From: Thermobacillus xylanilyticus
Lineage (GTDB): Bacteria; Bacillota; Bacilli; Paenibacillales; Paenibacillaceae
Direction of reading: 5' to 3'
Length of the DNA: 64,000 bases
Assembly: GCF_907165215.1 (NCBI RefSeq)
Contig: NZ_CAJRAY010000019.1
Coordinates: 1-64,000 of the forward strand
Shown piece after piece: positions 33,288 to 41,146 of this stretch. The position numbers were made by a program, and so were the translations under genes. Under the pieces are notes generated by a model, which was given only the letters and a program-made list of their open reading frames with translations, ran no database searches and was not told where the DNA came from. The first letter of the stretch is position 1, and each line of letters opens with the position of its first letter.

Positions 33288-33327
33288 TTGATATATCAAC
33301 TATACCTCTTGATTTCGGATATATCAA
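33288..33327 (-). promoter_or_regulatory. Autoregulatory operators of the GntR/LacI-type gene
   Basis: TTGATATATCAA (33288-33299) is a perfect 12-bp palindrome about 30 bases before the start codon. GATATATCAA recurs at 33318-33327 within an interrupted palindrome TTGAT..ATCAA (33309-33327); the two copies are 28 bp apart. Confidence 0.7.
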
Positions 33328-33347
33328 TCAAAAACTTTACGATTGGT

Positions 33348-33370
33348 GTAAAGGACACTTTACGTAAAGG
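33348..33370 (+). promoter_or_regulatory. Inverted repeat in front of the XRE gene
   Basis: GTAAAG, GACA, CTTTAC (33348-33363) is a perfect inverted repeat and is followed at once by another GTAAAG copy (33364-33369). It lies about 70 bases before the XRE start and may be its operator. Confidence 0.5.
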
Positions 33371-33439
33371 TTGCATTACATTAAAATGGAAGTGAACGCT
33401 CGGCTTGACTTGAATCATTGAACATCCGGGGTGGGACAT

Positions 33440-33634
33440 TTGAAAAACAGACTGCCGGAGTACCGAAAAAAATACAATCTGTCCCAGGACAAATTGGCCG
33501 AGATGCTTGAGGTGACGCGGCAAACCATCATTTCGATCGAAAAAGGCAAATACAATCCTTCGCTGCCGCTTGCGATCAAAATCGCCCGCATTTTTCATAC
33601 CGCCGTGGAAGAGATTTTCATTTTGGATGAATAA
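33440..33634 (+). CDS. Small XRE-family (Cro/CI-type) regulator
   Basis: A 64-residue single HTH protein: NRLPEYRKKYNLSQDKLAEML, then VTRQTIISIEKGKYNPSLPLAI (recognition helix, by position 26-47) and a short tail EEIFILDE. This is the stand-alone YozG-type regulator usually found beside a DUF2178-like membrane protein, as here (next start 15 bases away). Start: TTG 33440 fits the GGGGTGGGA site; GTG 33431 lies within it. Base composition is more AT-rich than its neighbours. Confidence 0.88.
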   Translation: MKNRLPEYRKKYNLSQDKLAEMLEVTRQTIISIEKGKYNPSLPLAIKIARIFHTAVEEIFILDE

Positions 33635-33649
33635 GAAAGGAGTGCGGAC

Positions 33650-34027
33650 ATGCTGTCCAAAAAACTGCTGATCCTCTTCGGCTTTGGCTGGCTGGTGATA
33701 GGCGGCTTTCTGGCACTGGTTCAATTCATGACCAGCGACGCCAAAAATTTCGAAAACTTCTTTGTCATCGCAAGTTTGGCGATCATCAGTTTCACCATGG
33801 CCGATTTGGCGCCTCACCTGCAGCGCAAAGACGAAAGAATCCAATATATTCGGCAAAAAGGCGCGTTTTATACCTCCATCCTCACCCTGTTTTACTGTGT
33901 TGTGCTTTGGTTGTTGACACAATACGGCAATCTTGAGATCAGCGTCAAACAAGCCGTCCTCATTATGCTCTCACTCGTCAGTTCCACGCTGTTTCTCTCC
34001 TGGTTCGTGTTGTCGAGGAAATATTGA
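33650..34027 (+). CDS. DUF2178-like four-helix membrane protein
   Basis: A 125-residue protein with four membrane segments. The middle loop KDERIQYIRQKGAF (residues 65-78) is the D-E-R..I..K signature of the DUF2178 family, whose members pair with a small XRE regulator. Function unknown; in other Firmicutes such pairs are thought to act in stress or differentiation control. Starts with AGGAGTG in front of ATG 33650. Closed by a strong terminator. Confidence 0.75.
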   Translation: MLSKKLLILFGFGWLVIGGFLALVQFMTSDAKNFENFFVIASLAIISFTMADLAPHLQRKDERIQYIRQKGAFYTSILTLFYCVVLWLLTQYGNLEISVKQAVLIMLSLVSSTLFLSWFVLSRKY

Positions 34028-34095
34028 CAGGACAGGAACCTTCCCGGGCGTGTCGGCCGCTGAAATGGTCCGTGCTGAACCCCGAGCTGCCTTCC

Positions 34096-34118
34096 GGACA
34101 CCGGCTTGCCCGGTGTCC
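34096..34118 (+). terminator. Terminator of the XRE/DUF2178 operon
   Basis: GGACACCGG (34096-34104) and CCGGTGTCC (34110-34118) form a perfect 9-bp stem followed by TTTTCTTCCTTCC. Confidence 0.85.
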
Positions 34119-34359
34119 TTTTCTTCCTTCCCCATTGAACCCCGCACTGTTGCAGGACGGAGCTCGTCTCGGACGTACCGATTTCATCAGCATCCATAAA
34201 GAGTTTATTATTCTATTTTATTCTAGTTTATGCTAATATATAGAATGAAAGCGTTTTATAGAAAGGAGGGGTTTATAGAGCAAACGCGGAATGGGTGACG
34301 GTCATTCCCAAAGCGACGAAGTACGGTGAACGATCAATCCGGTAAAGGAGGAAATTTCC

Positions 34360-35082
34360 ATGAGAAAAATGTACGGCAAATTTCTTGTCTTGATGCTTTC
34401 ATCGATTTTATGCGTAATATCCGTTTTCGATGGTGTCAGCAATGCCCATTCATCCCATTCCTCCTCTTCGAGTACGGAACAGTTTGCAGAGATGATCGCA
34501 ACGTATCACGATCATGCGGTCGAACTCACTGACGAGGAATTTTCGCAATTGCAACAGGTCATTCTCGAAAAATGGGATCAGGGCGAAATCGAAACCGTTG
34601 AACCGAAAAGCAAATTTGATTTTGACAGAGCCAGGGGAACCGCATTCGACGGGGAATTGGAGAACGTAAAGACGTATTATGTGTTTATTCCCTTCCGGGA
34701 ATCGGCGGGCCACTTTATGCCGCTCAGCGGAATAACCTTCGCTTTCGCAAATGACGGAACCATCGTTCAGGCACACGAAGTCATCATTGACGAGGCGGAA
34801 AATGCATTTGATATCAAAATTTACAGCAACGGTGCGTTGATCGGCTCCCATGTTGTGGATGGAATATCGGGCCATAGTGACGGGATGGTGAGACCTTTCG
34901 GCTACTGGGAAGATGTGGCGGAATGTCTCCAAAATTTTGGTGCGGACGGAAGCATCGTTGCAACGGCGCTTGCGGCCTGTTCACTTGTTTGCCCTGTGAC
35001 AGGGCCGGCCGGCTGTGCGGTTTGCATCGGCATTTATTTGGCAGTTGACGCGGGTGTCATTGTCGGCTGTCTTCTTCAATAA
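34360..35082 (+). CDS. Secreted precursor with cysteine-rich hydrophobic C-terminus, possible bacteriocin
   Basis: A 240-residue exported protein. Signal peptide residues 1-29, a Ser/His-rich stretch (30-39), a soluble middle of about 145 residues of no recognised family, and a C-terminal 52 residues that are hydrophobic and carry six cysteines (189, 207, 211, 219, 222, 237) in the pattern C-x17-C-x3-C-x7-C-x2-C-x14-C with a TGPAG turn. The layout recalls halocin-C8-like precursors, where the tail is the antimicrobial part and the rest aids immunity or transport. Ribosome site AAAGGAGGAAA precedes ATG 34360. AT-rich region, strong terminator after it. Function unproven. Confidence 0.6.
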   Translation: MRKMYGKFLVLMLSSILCVISVFDGVSNAHSSHSSSSSTEQFAEMIATYHDHAVELTDEEFSQLQQVILEKWDQGEIETVEPKSKFDFDRARGTAFDGELENVKTYYVFIPFRESAGHFMPLSGITFAFANDGTIVQAHEVIIDEAENAFDIKIYSNGALIGSHVVDGISGHSDGMVRPFGYWEDVAECLQNFGADGSIVATALAACSLVCPVTGPAGCAVCIGIYLAVDAGVIVGCLLQ

Positions 35083-35090
35083 AGAACGGG

Positions 35091-35136
35091 AAAAGGCATT
35101 GTTCCGGCTGCGGGCTGCGGGACAATGCCTTTTTTG
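35091..35136 (+). terminator. Terminator of the cysteine-rich precursor gene
   Basis: AGGCATTGT (35094-35102) pairs with ACAATGCCT (35122-35130), followed by TTTTT. Confidence 0.85.
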
Positions 35137-35165
35137 CCTTTTCGCCGCATCGCGCTCCTCCTCTG

Positions 35166-35747
35166 TCAAGACATGAACAGCCTGTCAATCAAAGACATCA
35201 GGTACGGAAGCGCCTCCTCGGCCAATGCTTCAGCCGTCTCCTCGCGGCGGGCGCTCCATTGGACGACGATGCCGACGATCGACCAGCTGATCATGGTCGC
35301 CACCCGTTCCAGTCGCCGTCTGTCCGCATGCGGCGGCTGCGCTTGATCCAGGCAGTCCATGATGACGCCGTACAACTGCCGCTTTACGCCTTCCTCCATG
35401 GCCTGGGTCAACGTCCGCCTCGCATTCAGACGCCGCGTCGTTTCAACCTGCCAGTGGCAGACAGCCAGCATCAGGCGGCGCACCAGTTCGGCTCCCCGAA
35501 GATTCGCGTCTTGCGGAATCCAGGAAGCCAGCGTCTCGGCGAACAGGTCGGCCATCGTCGCGTCAAGAAGCTGGTATTTGTCCTGGTAATGGTTATAGAA
35601 GGTCGCACGGTTCAGTTCGGCGCGGTCCACAATATCCTGTACGGTGATGTCTTCGAAATCTTTGACCGCCAGCAAATCGATGAATGACTGCCTGATCATC
35701 GCCCTCGTCCGTTTGACGCGCGGATCATTGTTCCGCACACGCCTCAT
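35166..35747 (-). CDS. TetR/AcrR family regulator
   Basis: A 193-residue regulator. HTH residues about 12-60: IRQSFIDLLAVKDFEDITVQDIVDRAELNRATFYNHYQDK (by motif: ITVQDIVDRAELNRATFYNH), the N-R-A-T-F-Y-x-H form typical of the TetR_C_7/YxaF-like branch. The C-terminal half is helical. It is divergent from an SDR gene, and two near-identical TGTCGATTAGTCGACA sites lie in the shared region, so it most likely represses both. Start ATG 35747. Confidence 0.9.
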   Translation of the reverse strand: MRRVRNNDPRVKRTRAMIRQSFIDLLAVKDFEDITVQDIVDRAELNRATFYNHYQDKYQLLDATMADLFAETLASWIPQDANLRGAELVRRLMLAVCHWQVETTRRLNARRTLTQAMEEGVKRQLYGVIMDCLDQAQPPHADRRRLERVATMISWSIVGIVVQWSARREETAEALAEEALPYLMSLIDRLFMS

Positions 35748-35789
35748 GCGTTCCTCACCTCTTCCGGAATTTCGCCGATTTCTCCGAAC

Positions 35790-35880
35790 TGTCGATTAGT
35801 CGACACCATCCCGGTTTTGCGGATGGATCGGGGACCGGTCCCGTTCTAGCATATCTTATATAAATGTTGATTAGTCGACA
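35790..35880. promoter_or_regulatory. Twin TetR operators between TetR and SDR genes
   Basis: TGTCGATTAGTCGACA (35790-35805) and TGTTGATTAGTCGACA (35865-35880) differ at one position and are exactly 75 bp apart, about seven helical turns. Each is an imperfect palindrome (arms TGTCGA/TCGACA). The second lies 36 bases before the SDR start. Confidence 0.8.
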
Positions 35881-35915
35881 AGTATCGAAAAATTCGGAGA
35901 GAGGGGATTGGATCG

Positions 35916-36737
35916 ATGGACGATCTTTTCGTCTCGGGAGGCACATCCGGCATGGGCCGGGGACTCGCCATGCATTATTTGCGCCGGGGAACGCGGGTGA
36001 CGGTGACCGGCAGCGATCGCGCGAGAGGCGAGCAATTTCTGGAGGAAGCGGCGCGTCTCGGCGCCGCGGATCGGGCCGCGTTCATCCAGGCCGATCTGAC
36101 GAAGCTTGCGGACAACCGCTTCGTCATCGACAAGGTCAAGGCGCGACACTCCAAGCTTGACGGACTCGTGCTGACGGCGATGCGCACCTATCCGCGGCGA
36201 ACGTTGACACCGGACGGTTTCGAGAGCACGTTCGCGTTGTATTATGTCAGCCGCTTCGTGCTCAGCTACGGTTTGACAGAGTTGCTGGAGCGGGGCGAAC
36301 GTCCGGTCATCGTCAGCGTCGGCGGCACCGGCATGACGAAGGGAGCGATCCACTGGGACGACCTGACGCTGCAGCATGGATACAGCCTGATTCGGGCGAC
36401 GCTGCAGGCAGGCCGGGCCAACGATCTGCTCGGCGTCGCCTATGCGGAAAACCACAAGCACGGCAAAACCCGCTTCCTGCTGATCCACCCGGGCTACACG
36501 AACAGCGGCACGAACCACGTCAAGCAGCCGTGGAGAACGGTCATGCGGCTCATGGGCCGCCTGTTCGCCCGGCCCGTGGAGCGCAGCATTCAGCCGATGA
36601 TCCGCCTGATGGACGACCCGCCGCCGCAGCCGCTCATCGCATGGGACCGCGACCGGCCCGTCGATCTGTCGCTGCCGACGCTCGACAGAACGAACGCGCT
36701 CCGGCTGTATGAGCTGACCAAACATCTGCTAAGTTGA
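35916..36737 (+). CDS. SDR-fold protein with altered catalytic residues
   Basis: A 273-residue short-chain dehydrogenase/reductase-like protein. The cofactor motif is present as SGGTSGMGRG (residues 7-16), and the following VTVTGSDRARGE suggests NADP. The strand-5 serine is not clear (VSVGGTG), and the expected Y-x-x-x-K aligns with LQAGRAN, so Tyr and Lys appear replaced by Leu and Arg. It may be a non-catalytic or unusual SDR. Start ATG 35916 after GGAGAGAGGGGATTGG. Probably controlled by the divergent TetR. Confidence 0.85.
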   Translation: MDDLFVSGGTSGMGRGLAMHYLRRGTRVTVTGSDRARGEQFLEEAARLGAADRAAFIQADLTKLADNRFVIDKVKARHSKLDGLVLTAMRTYPRRTLTPDGFESTFALYYVSRFVLSYGLTELLERGERPVIVSVGGTGMTKGAIHWDDLTLQHGYSLIRATLQAGRANDLLGVAYAENHKHGKTRFLLIHPGYTNSGTNHVKQPWRTVMRLMGRLFARPVERSIQPMIRLMDDPPPQPLIAWDRDRPVDLSLPTLDRTNALRLYELTKHLLS

Positions 36738-36935
36738 ACTTTTCCACGAAATATTTCCTGCATCCCGGGTCGGATATCCGTCATGAGGGAGTACCAGAGA
36801 TCCGTACTGTACAAGCATTATTTCCCGAGAAATAATGCATTCGCATGGGGCCATCTGAACCGTATCCGTCGATGCATCGTCACATTAAAAAAAACACTAT
36901 CCAATAAAGTCCGTCAGAGCTCGGAGTGGATGCCC

Positions 36936-37547
36936 ATGGATGTCAAGGAACGGAAGAGGTGCACATCTAAAGTTATTGCCCTCGCGGTGTTGAGCGGAAT
37001 GGTGATGGCAAGCGGGTGCTCCGGGAATCCGGGACCTGGCAAGACCAATTCGGATTCCCTTGTGATGTCCCAATTTGAATCGAACGACGAACCGTCTCCA
37101 ACGCCGACCGATGCTCAACATCAGGATTCAGATGCCAAACTGGCCGAAATCCATTATACAAGCGAACAATTGGACCGGATTTCGAAACTTGCGGCGCAGG
37201 CAGGTTTGACCAAGGTGTATCTGCCCCGAATGGCCGTTGAAGGCAACCCTCTCGCCGATGTTGAACTCCATGAGAACACCTTGATTCTGCATTACAAATC
37301 CATGAGGCTGGAGCAAAGCGGGAACGCCCGGGATGACGTGGAGGGGATGCATATCCGGCAAGTGGAACTGGGGAATGGAGCGACCGGAGAATGGCTGAAC
37401 GGCGAGGACTTTGCGCCCAAGCACCGGTTCTTCAGGTTCCGGATGGACGGGATGCACTTTTTCATGGATGATTACATGTATCTTCCCGAAGAGCAGGTTC
37501 AATCCATCGCCGAGTCGCTCGTTGAACTTGATGAACTCAGATTTTAA
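36936..37547 (+). CDS. Lipoprotein of unknown family
   Basis: A 203-residue lipoprotein: signal peptide with lipobox ASGC (Cys about 28), a Ser/Pro/Thr/Asp linker (residues 29-65), and a C-terminal domain of about 130 residues with HYTSEQLDRISKLAAQAGL, GNPLADVELHENTLIL and MHFFMDDYMYLPEEQV. The fold recalls DUF4367-type lipoproteins, but I cannot assign it. Start ATG 36936 is set by GGAGTGG (36923-36929); the frame is open to 36783. Confidence 0.7.
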   Translation: MDVKERKRCTSKVIALAVLSGMVMASGCSGNPGPGKTNSDSLVMSQFESNDEPSPTPTDAQHQDSDAKLAEIHYTSEQLDRISKLAAQAGLTKVYLPRMAVEGNPLADVELHENTLILHYKSMRLEQSGNARDDVEGMHIRQVELGNGATGEWLNGEDFAPKHRFFRFRMDGMHFFMDDYMYLPEEQVQSIAESLVELDELRF

Positions 37548-37586
37548 GAATTCCTGTCGTCCCTGAGACCAGGATTAACGTGCCTG

Positions 37587-38255
37587 TCAGGGCTTGAGCA
37601 TGCGCATGATGACAGCGGTATACGGGTAATGCTTGTCGTATTCCTCCGGATTCTCCAACGCCAGCGTTGACAGCCCCTGAATGCATTGGAAAATCATCAA
37701 GGCCAGCTTCTCAGGGGCGTCCCGGACGATCTCGCCGCGCTTCTGTCCCTCGGTGATCAGTTCCATCATGGTGTCGCGGACGGTCTGGAACCTTTTCATC
37801 AGCAATTCGCGCAAATCTGCGGCATCCGTCGAATCTTCCTTCAGGTTCGAGAAGATCCTTCTCATCATTTCAAGGTTGTTGCCTGTCGCGGCGGCCCCTC
37901 TCGCTGCCTGGGCGGCGATTTCAAGCGGACTCGCCTGACGGTGCCTGGGCTGGAGCATGCTGTTGATGAGCGCTTCCAGCCGCTGCGTCGGCGTATCGCC
38001 GGCTTGCATGATGCGCTGAGACAAATCCGCATCGGTTTGCAGCGTCTGCTTCAAAAGTTCACAAACGATCGCTTCCTTGTTTGGAAAATAATGATAAATC
38101 AGCCCCGGACTCACGTTGGCGGCAGCCGCAATGTCCGTTATGGTCATGGCCCAGCCCTTCCGTGCAAAAACCGTTTTGGCCGCATCCAATATATTCTCGC
38201 GCTGCGCTTCTCTGATCCGTTTGTTCTCTGCTTCTGACCGCGGAATGGTGATCAC
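37587..38255 (-). CDS. TetR/AcrR family regulator
   Basis: A 222-residue regulator. HTH: ENILDAAKTVFARKGWAMT, then ITDIAAAANVSPGLIYHYFPNKE (recognition helix by motif SPGLIYHYF). The ligand domain has GAAATGNNLEMMRRIF. Start GTG 38255 directly follows AAGGGG; no better start is in frame. Third gene of an operon with an Old Yellow Enzyme and a small membrane protein. A palindrome at the operon promoter (39895-39915) is its likely target, making this an autoregulated xenobiotic-response unit. Confidence 0.9.
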   Translation of the reverse strand: MITIPRSEAENKRIREAQRENILDAAKTVFARKGWAMTITDIAAAANVSPGLIYHYFPNKEAIVCELLKQTLQTDADLSQRIMQAGDTPTQRLEALINSMLQPRHRQASPLEIAAQAARGAAATGNNLEMMRRIFSNLKEDSTDAADLRELLMKRFQTVRDTMMELITEGQKRGEIVRDAPEKLALMIFQCIQGLSTLALENPEEYDKHYPYTAVIMRMLKP

Positions 38256-38274
38256 CCCCTTGGCAAACCTGTCG

Positions 38275-38736
38275 TCAAATTTTCATCCGGCTAAGGATGG
38301 GATGCAACAATTGATGGAGCGTGTAGAACAGCAGGGCGGAAGTTACGCCAATCCGTGTGAAGGGCCGGATCCCCCGATAGAAGTCCGAGTCCGCCAGAGA
38401 AAGCCACCCTTGCCCCGAAAAAATGGCGCCTGTAAGGATGAGCATGTACAAACACGTTCCGACAAATCCGGCTCCCGCATACAACACTGCCCCGGCAAAG
38501 AGCCTTAACACGGGATGCCGGATTTTCCATTGCTGCAGCACGGCATCCATAAGAATTGAAACTGGCAATCCGACGAGCATCACGGCCGGGGTGATATACG
38601 TGAACAGAATGAGAAAGTTGACGTGAAATCCTTGATATGCGCTTATGAGCAGCATGCCGGCCGCCCCGGACAAAATCACGGAGGTGAGTACGGCAACGCA
38701 CAATCGGGGCACCAATGCGACTTTCAACGCGGACAT
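38275..38736 (-). CDS. Small membrane protein in the OYE/TetR operon, unknown function
   Basis: About 153 residues with four hydrophobic segments (residues about 10-30, 38-60, 75-98 and 125-145). No recognised family. Start ATG 38736 (MSALKVAL) with GAGGGGA very close; TTG 38724 is an alternative. It lies 17 bases after the OYE stop and 19 before the TetR start, so it is co-transcribed with both. Confidence 0.75.
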   Translation of the reverse strand: MSALKVALVPRLCVAVLTSVILSGAAGMLLISAYQGFHVNFLILFTYITPAVMLVGLPVSILMDAVLQQWKIRHPVLRLFAGAVLYAGAGFVGTCLYMLILTGAIFSGQGWLSLADSDFYRGIRPFTRIGVTSALLFYTLHQLLHPILSRMKI

Positions 38737-38753
38737 TCCCCTCTTTTCCCTGT

Positions 38754-39866
38754 TTATGCTTCCGGCTCGACGGGGAACCAACCGGGAACGCGCATGATGA
38801 TCCCCCACAGCGGGTCCGGTATGGCCAGACGATGCTGGTCGTGCCTGGAAAGTGTCGTTCTGATTTCATTTTCTCTTCCTTGAGCGATCTTTTCAAGCCA
38901 ATCCGGTTCCATCACCAATTCACGTCCCAAGGCAATCAGTGGAATTCCCGATTGCAGCGCCCGGACAGCCTCCTCCGCCGCGCGAATCGATCCGGCGCCG
39001 ATGACGGGGATCTGCCCACCGGCTCGTTCCTGTATGATTTCCACATACGTCCGGCCGCCGCTTTCCCCGTTCGGGACGGACCAGAAATCGTTCTGCGAAA
39101 CATGCAGATAATCCAGCCGTTCCGCGGCTATGGCTTCAACCAGCTCAAGCGTATCCGCCAACGTGATGCCCGGGGTCAACGTCTCCTCCGGCGTGAGGCG
39201 ATACCCGATTACAAAAGGTTTGTCCGCATGCAGGGCTGCGACCCGCTTCACTTCCCGTATCACGTCCAGCGGAAAAGCCATCCTGTTCTCCAGCGATCCG
39301 CCCCATTTGTCATTGCGCCTGTTCGCATGGGGCGAAAAAAACTGCTGAATCAAGAACCCGTTGGCCCCATGGATCTCCACACCGTCAAAGCCGGCTTGGA
39401 TCGCCCGTCTGGTCGCCTCGCCGAAAGCGCGAACGATCGCCCGTATTTCCTCCTCCGCCAACTCGCGGGGCACCACAGCACCCTCCCTTTCGGGCACCGG
39501 GCTGGCGCTCACGATATCGGGGATGAAGGGCGGGCATTTGCGTCCTCCGTGGGCGATCTGAAGGACGGCTTTTGCCCCCTTGCCTTGGATGGCGGCAGCC
39601 AGGGCGCTCAGACCGGGGATCAATTCGTCCCGATCGGCCGCAGCCGATCCCGGAAAACCGCCGTTCGGCGCCACCGCCGCGGAGCCTGTGATCACCATGC
39701 CCGCATTTCCGGCCCGGCGGGCGTAATAGCGCAGTTCCGCTTCCGATACGGTGCCGTCCGCATTGGAAGAGGAGTGCGTCATCGGCGCCATGACGATGCG
39801 ATTCGACAACCGGACGCCATTGGCGAAAACAAACGGCTTGAACAGCGATTGAAAGCTTTCCTTCAT
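38754..39866 (-). CDS. Old-Yellow-Enzyme family NADH-dependent flavin oxidoreductase
   Basis: A 370-residue FMN enzyme that reduces activated C=C bonds of electrophiles. LFKPFVFANGVRLSNRIVMAPMTHS opens the barrel (key N-R-I-V-M-A-P-M); AVLQIAHGGRK, GVEIHGANGFLIQQFFSP, NRRNDKWGGSLENRMAFPL (substrate and FMN contacts H-G-A-N, R-x-D-x-W-G-G) and VIGAGSIRAAEEA follow. Close to YqiG/YqjM-type proteins. Start ATG 39866 with GAGAGGGTG. First gene of a three-gene operon ending in its probable TetR regulator. Confidence 0.93.
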   Translation of the reverse strand: MKESFQSLFKPFVFANGVRLSNRIVMAPMTHSSSNADGTVSEAELRYYARRAGNAGMVITGSAAVAPNGGFPGSAAADRDELIPGLSALAAAIQGKGAKAVLQIAHGGRKCPPFIPDIVSASPVPEREGAVVPRELAEEEIRAIVRAFGEATRRAIQAGFDGVEIHGANGFLIQQFFSPHANRRNDKWGGSLENRMAFPLDVIREVKRVAALHADKPFVIGYRLTPEETLTPGITLADTLELVEAIAAERLDYLHVSQNDFWSVPNGESGGRTYVEIIQERAGGQIPVIGAGSIRAAEEAVRALQSGIPLIALGRELVMEPDWLEKIAQGRENEIRTTLSRHDQHRLAIPDPLWGIIMRVPGWFPVEPEA

Positions 39867-39894
39867 TGCGATGCACCCTCTCTTTTCAATGTTT

Positions 39895-39915
39895 TTGATT
39901 AAATATTTTATTCAA
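39895..39915 (-). promoter_or_regulatory. TetR operator at the OYE operon promoter
   Basis: Arms TTGATTAAA (39895-39903) and TTTATTCAA (39907-39915) match at 8 of 9 positions around TAT. A TTGACA -35 with TAAGCT -10 lies just upstream on the minus strand (about 39954-39926), so the operator covers the start region. Confidence 0.65.
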
Positions 39916-40001
39916 TGAAAAACAGCTTAGCACCGGCTTCCGTCATTGTCAATCCAATGGAATGCAATTTCATCCGCCGACCTTTATTGCGAGATGATGA
40001 A

Positions 40002-40050
40002 AAAGATATAAAAAAACGAAGCTTCGGGGCGTATGCGCCCTGAAACTTCG
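40002..40050 (-). terminator. Terminator of lrgAB
   Basis: On the minus strand CGAAGTTTCAGGGCG (40050-40036) pairs with CGCCCCGAAGCTTCG (40031-40017) with two mismatches; a run of seven T follows (40016-40010). It begins immediately after the lrgB stop. Confidence 0.85.
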
Positions 40051-40740
40051 CTACAACAACCACCAATAAACAGGCACAAAGATGATCGGCGTCAAAATCG
40101 CCGAGGCCGCCATGGCGAATCCGCTGATCGAGCCCTGGATCTCGGACTCCAGCAGCAGGCGGGCGGTGCCGATGCCGTGGGAAGTCGTGCCGAAAGCCGT
40201 GCCGACGGCGATGTCCGAGCGAATCCCCGCCAGGCGCGACAAGGCCGGCCCGAGCACGCTGCCCGTCAGTCCGGTCAGCACGGTGAACACGGCGCCCATC
40301 TCCGGCACGCCGCCGATCAGCGACACGATCTCCACCGCGACGGGCGAAGTGACGGTCTTCGGCAGCATGGAGAGCAGCACCGGCCGCGATCCGCCGAGCA
40401 GCCACAGCAAGAGCGCCGTAATCCCTATGCCGAACAGCGTGCCGAAGGTCATGCCGGACAGGATTGCGGCGATCTTCCTGCGCACCAGCGGCCAATGCTT
40501 GTAGATCAGCGTGCCGAGCGCGATCGTCGCCGGTCCCAGGAAGAAAGATACCAGGCTTCCGCCGGCATTGTAGTCCTCATAGGGAATTCCGGCGCACAGC
40601 AGAAACACGATGAGCACGGTCGCAGCAGCCAGCAGCGGATGGAGCTGCCGGAACCATCGGTCCCGTACCCAGCAGGACAGCGCGTACGCCCCTACGGTCA
40701 GCGTCACGCCGAACAGCGGGTGGCTCGTCCACTCACTCAT
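40051..40740 (-). CDS. lrgB: LrgB/CidB-family membrane protein
   Basis: A 229-residue protein with about eight membrane segments. Family landmarks: FLGPATIALGTLIYKHWPL, MLPKTVTSPVAVEI and FGTTSHGIGTARLL. LrgAB/CidAB-type pairs were first described as murein-hydrolase modulators; in Bacillus some act in pyruvate uptake. Which applies here is unknown. Its start lies inside the end of lrgA (8-base overlap). Confidence 0.92.
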   Translation of the reverse strand: MSEWTSHPLFGVTLTVGAYALSCWVRDRWFRQLHPLLAAATVLIVFLLCAGIPYEDYNAGGSLVSFFLGPATIALGTLIYKHWPLVRRKIAAILSGMTFGTLFGIGITALLLWLLGGSRPVLLSMLPKTVTSPVAVEIVSLIGGVPEMGAVFTVLTGLTGSVLGPALSRLAGIRSDIAVGTAFGTTSHGIGTARLLLESEIQGSISGFAMAASAILTPIIFVPVYWWLL

Positions 40741-41092
40741 GCCGCGTCTCCCTCCGCTCCAGCCACTGTGTCAGCCATCCGGTGACCGCCAGCGACAGCA
40801 AGGTGCTGAGCAGCAGGCCGCCGATGATTGCCAGCCAGGATTCCCGGATTTCCCGGAAATAGACCATCGTGCCGACGACGAACGGCAGGAAGAACAGCAG
40901 CATGTGCTTGAGCAGAAACTGCGCCGATTCCTCGACCCACTCGAGTTTGATGATTTTCAGGAACAGGCAGGCCGTAAACAGGATAAGGCCGATCACATTG
41001 GCCGGCAGCGGCAGCGATGTTCCTTTCTGAATCCATAAGCCCAACAAGTGAAATGCAAGCAGTATGGCGAAACCGGCCATCTCTCTCACCAC
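40733..41092 (-). CDS. lrgA: LrgA/CidA-family membrane protein
   Basis: About 115-119 residues, four membrane segments, with LPLPANVIGLILFTACL and the HMLLFFLPFVVGTM stretch typical of LrgA. Start: GTG 41092, GTG 41089 and ATG 41080 are in frame; GGGGAG (41098-41093) is best spaced for ATG 41080 (12 bases) or is too close for the others, so the exact start is open. Overlaps lrgB. No LytTR or LysR regulator is adjacent. Confidence 0.88.
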   Translation of the reverse strand: MVREMAGFAILLAFHLLGLWIQKGTSLPLPANVIGLILFTACLFLKIIKLEWVEESAQFLLKHMLLFFLPFVVGTMVYFREIRESWLAIIGGLLLSTLLSLAVTGWLTQWLERRETRHE

Positions 41093-41146
41093 TCCCCTGA
41101 TGGATCCAGTATAGCATGTGATGGATTATCCGGATGTCATTTTGAA

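Noticed and set aside
38290-38896. 201-codon minus-strand frame overlapping the small membrane protein
   Set aside because: Composition is Arg/Ser-rich and it overlaps both the OYE end and the four-helix protein, which has better spacing and operon position.
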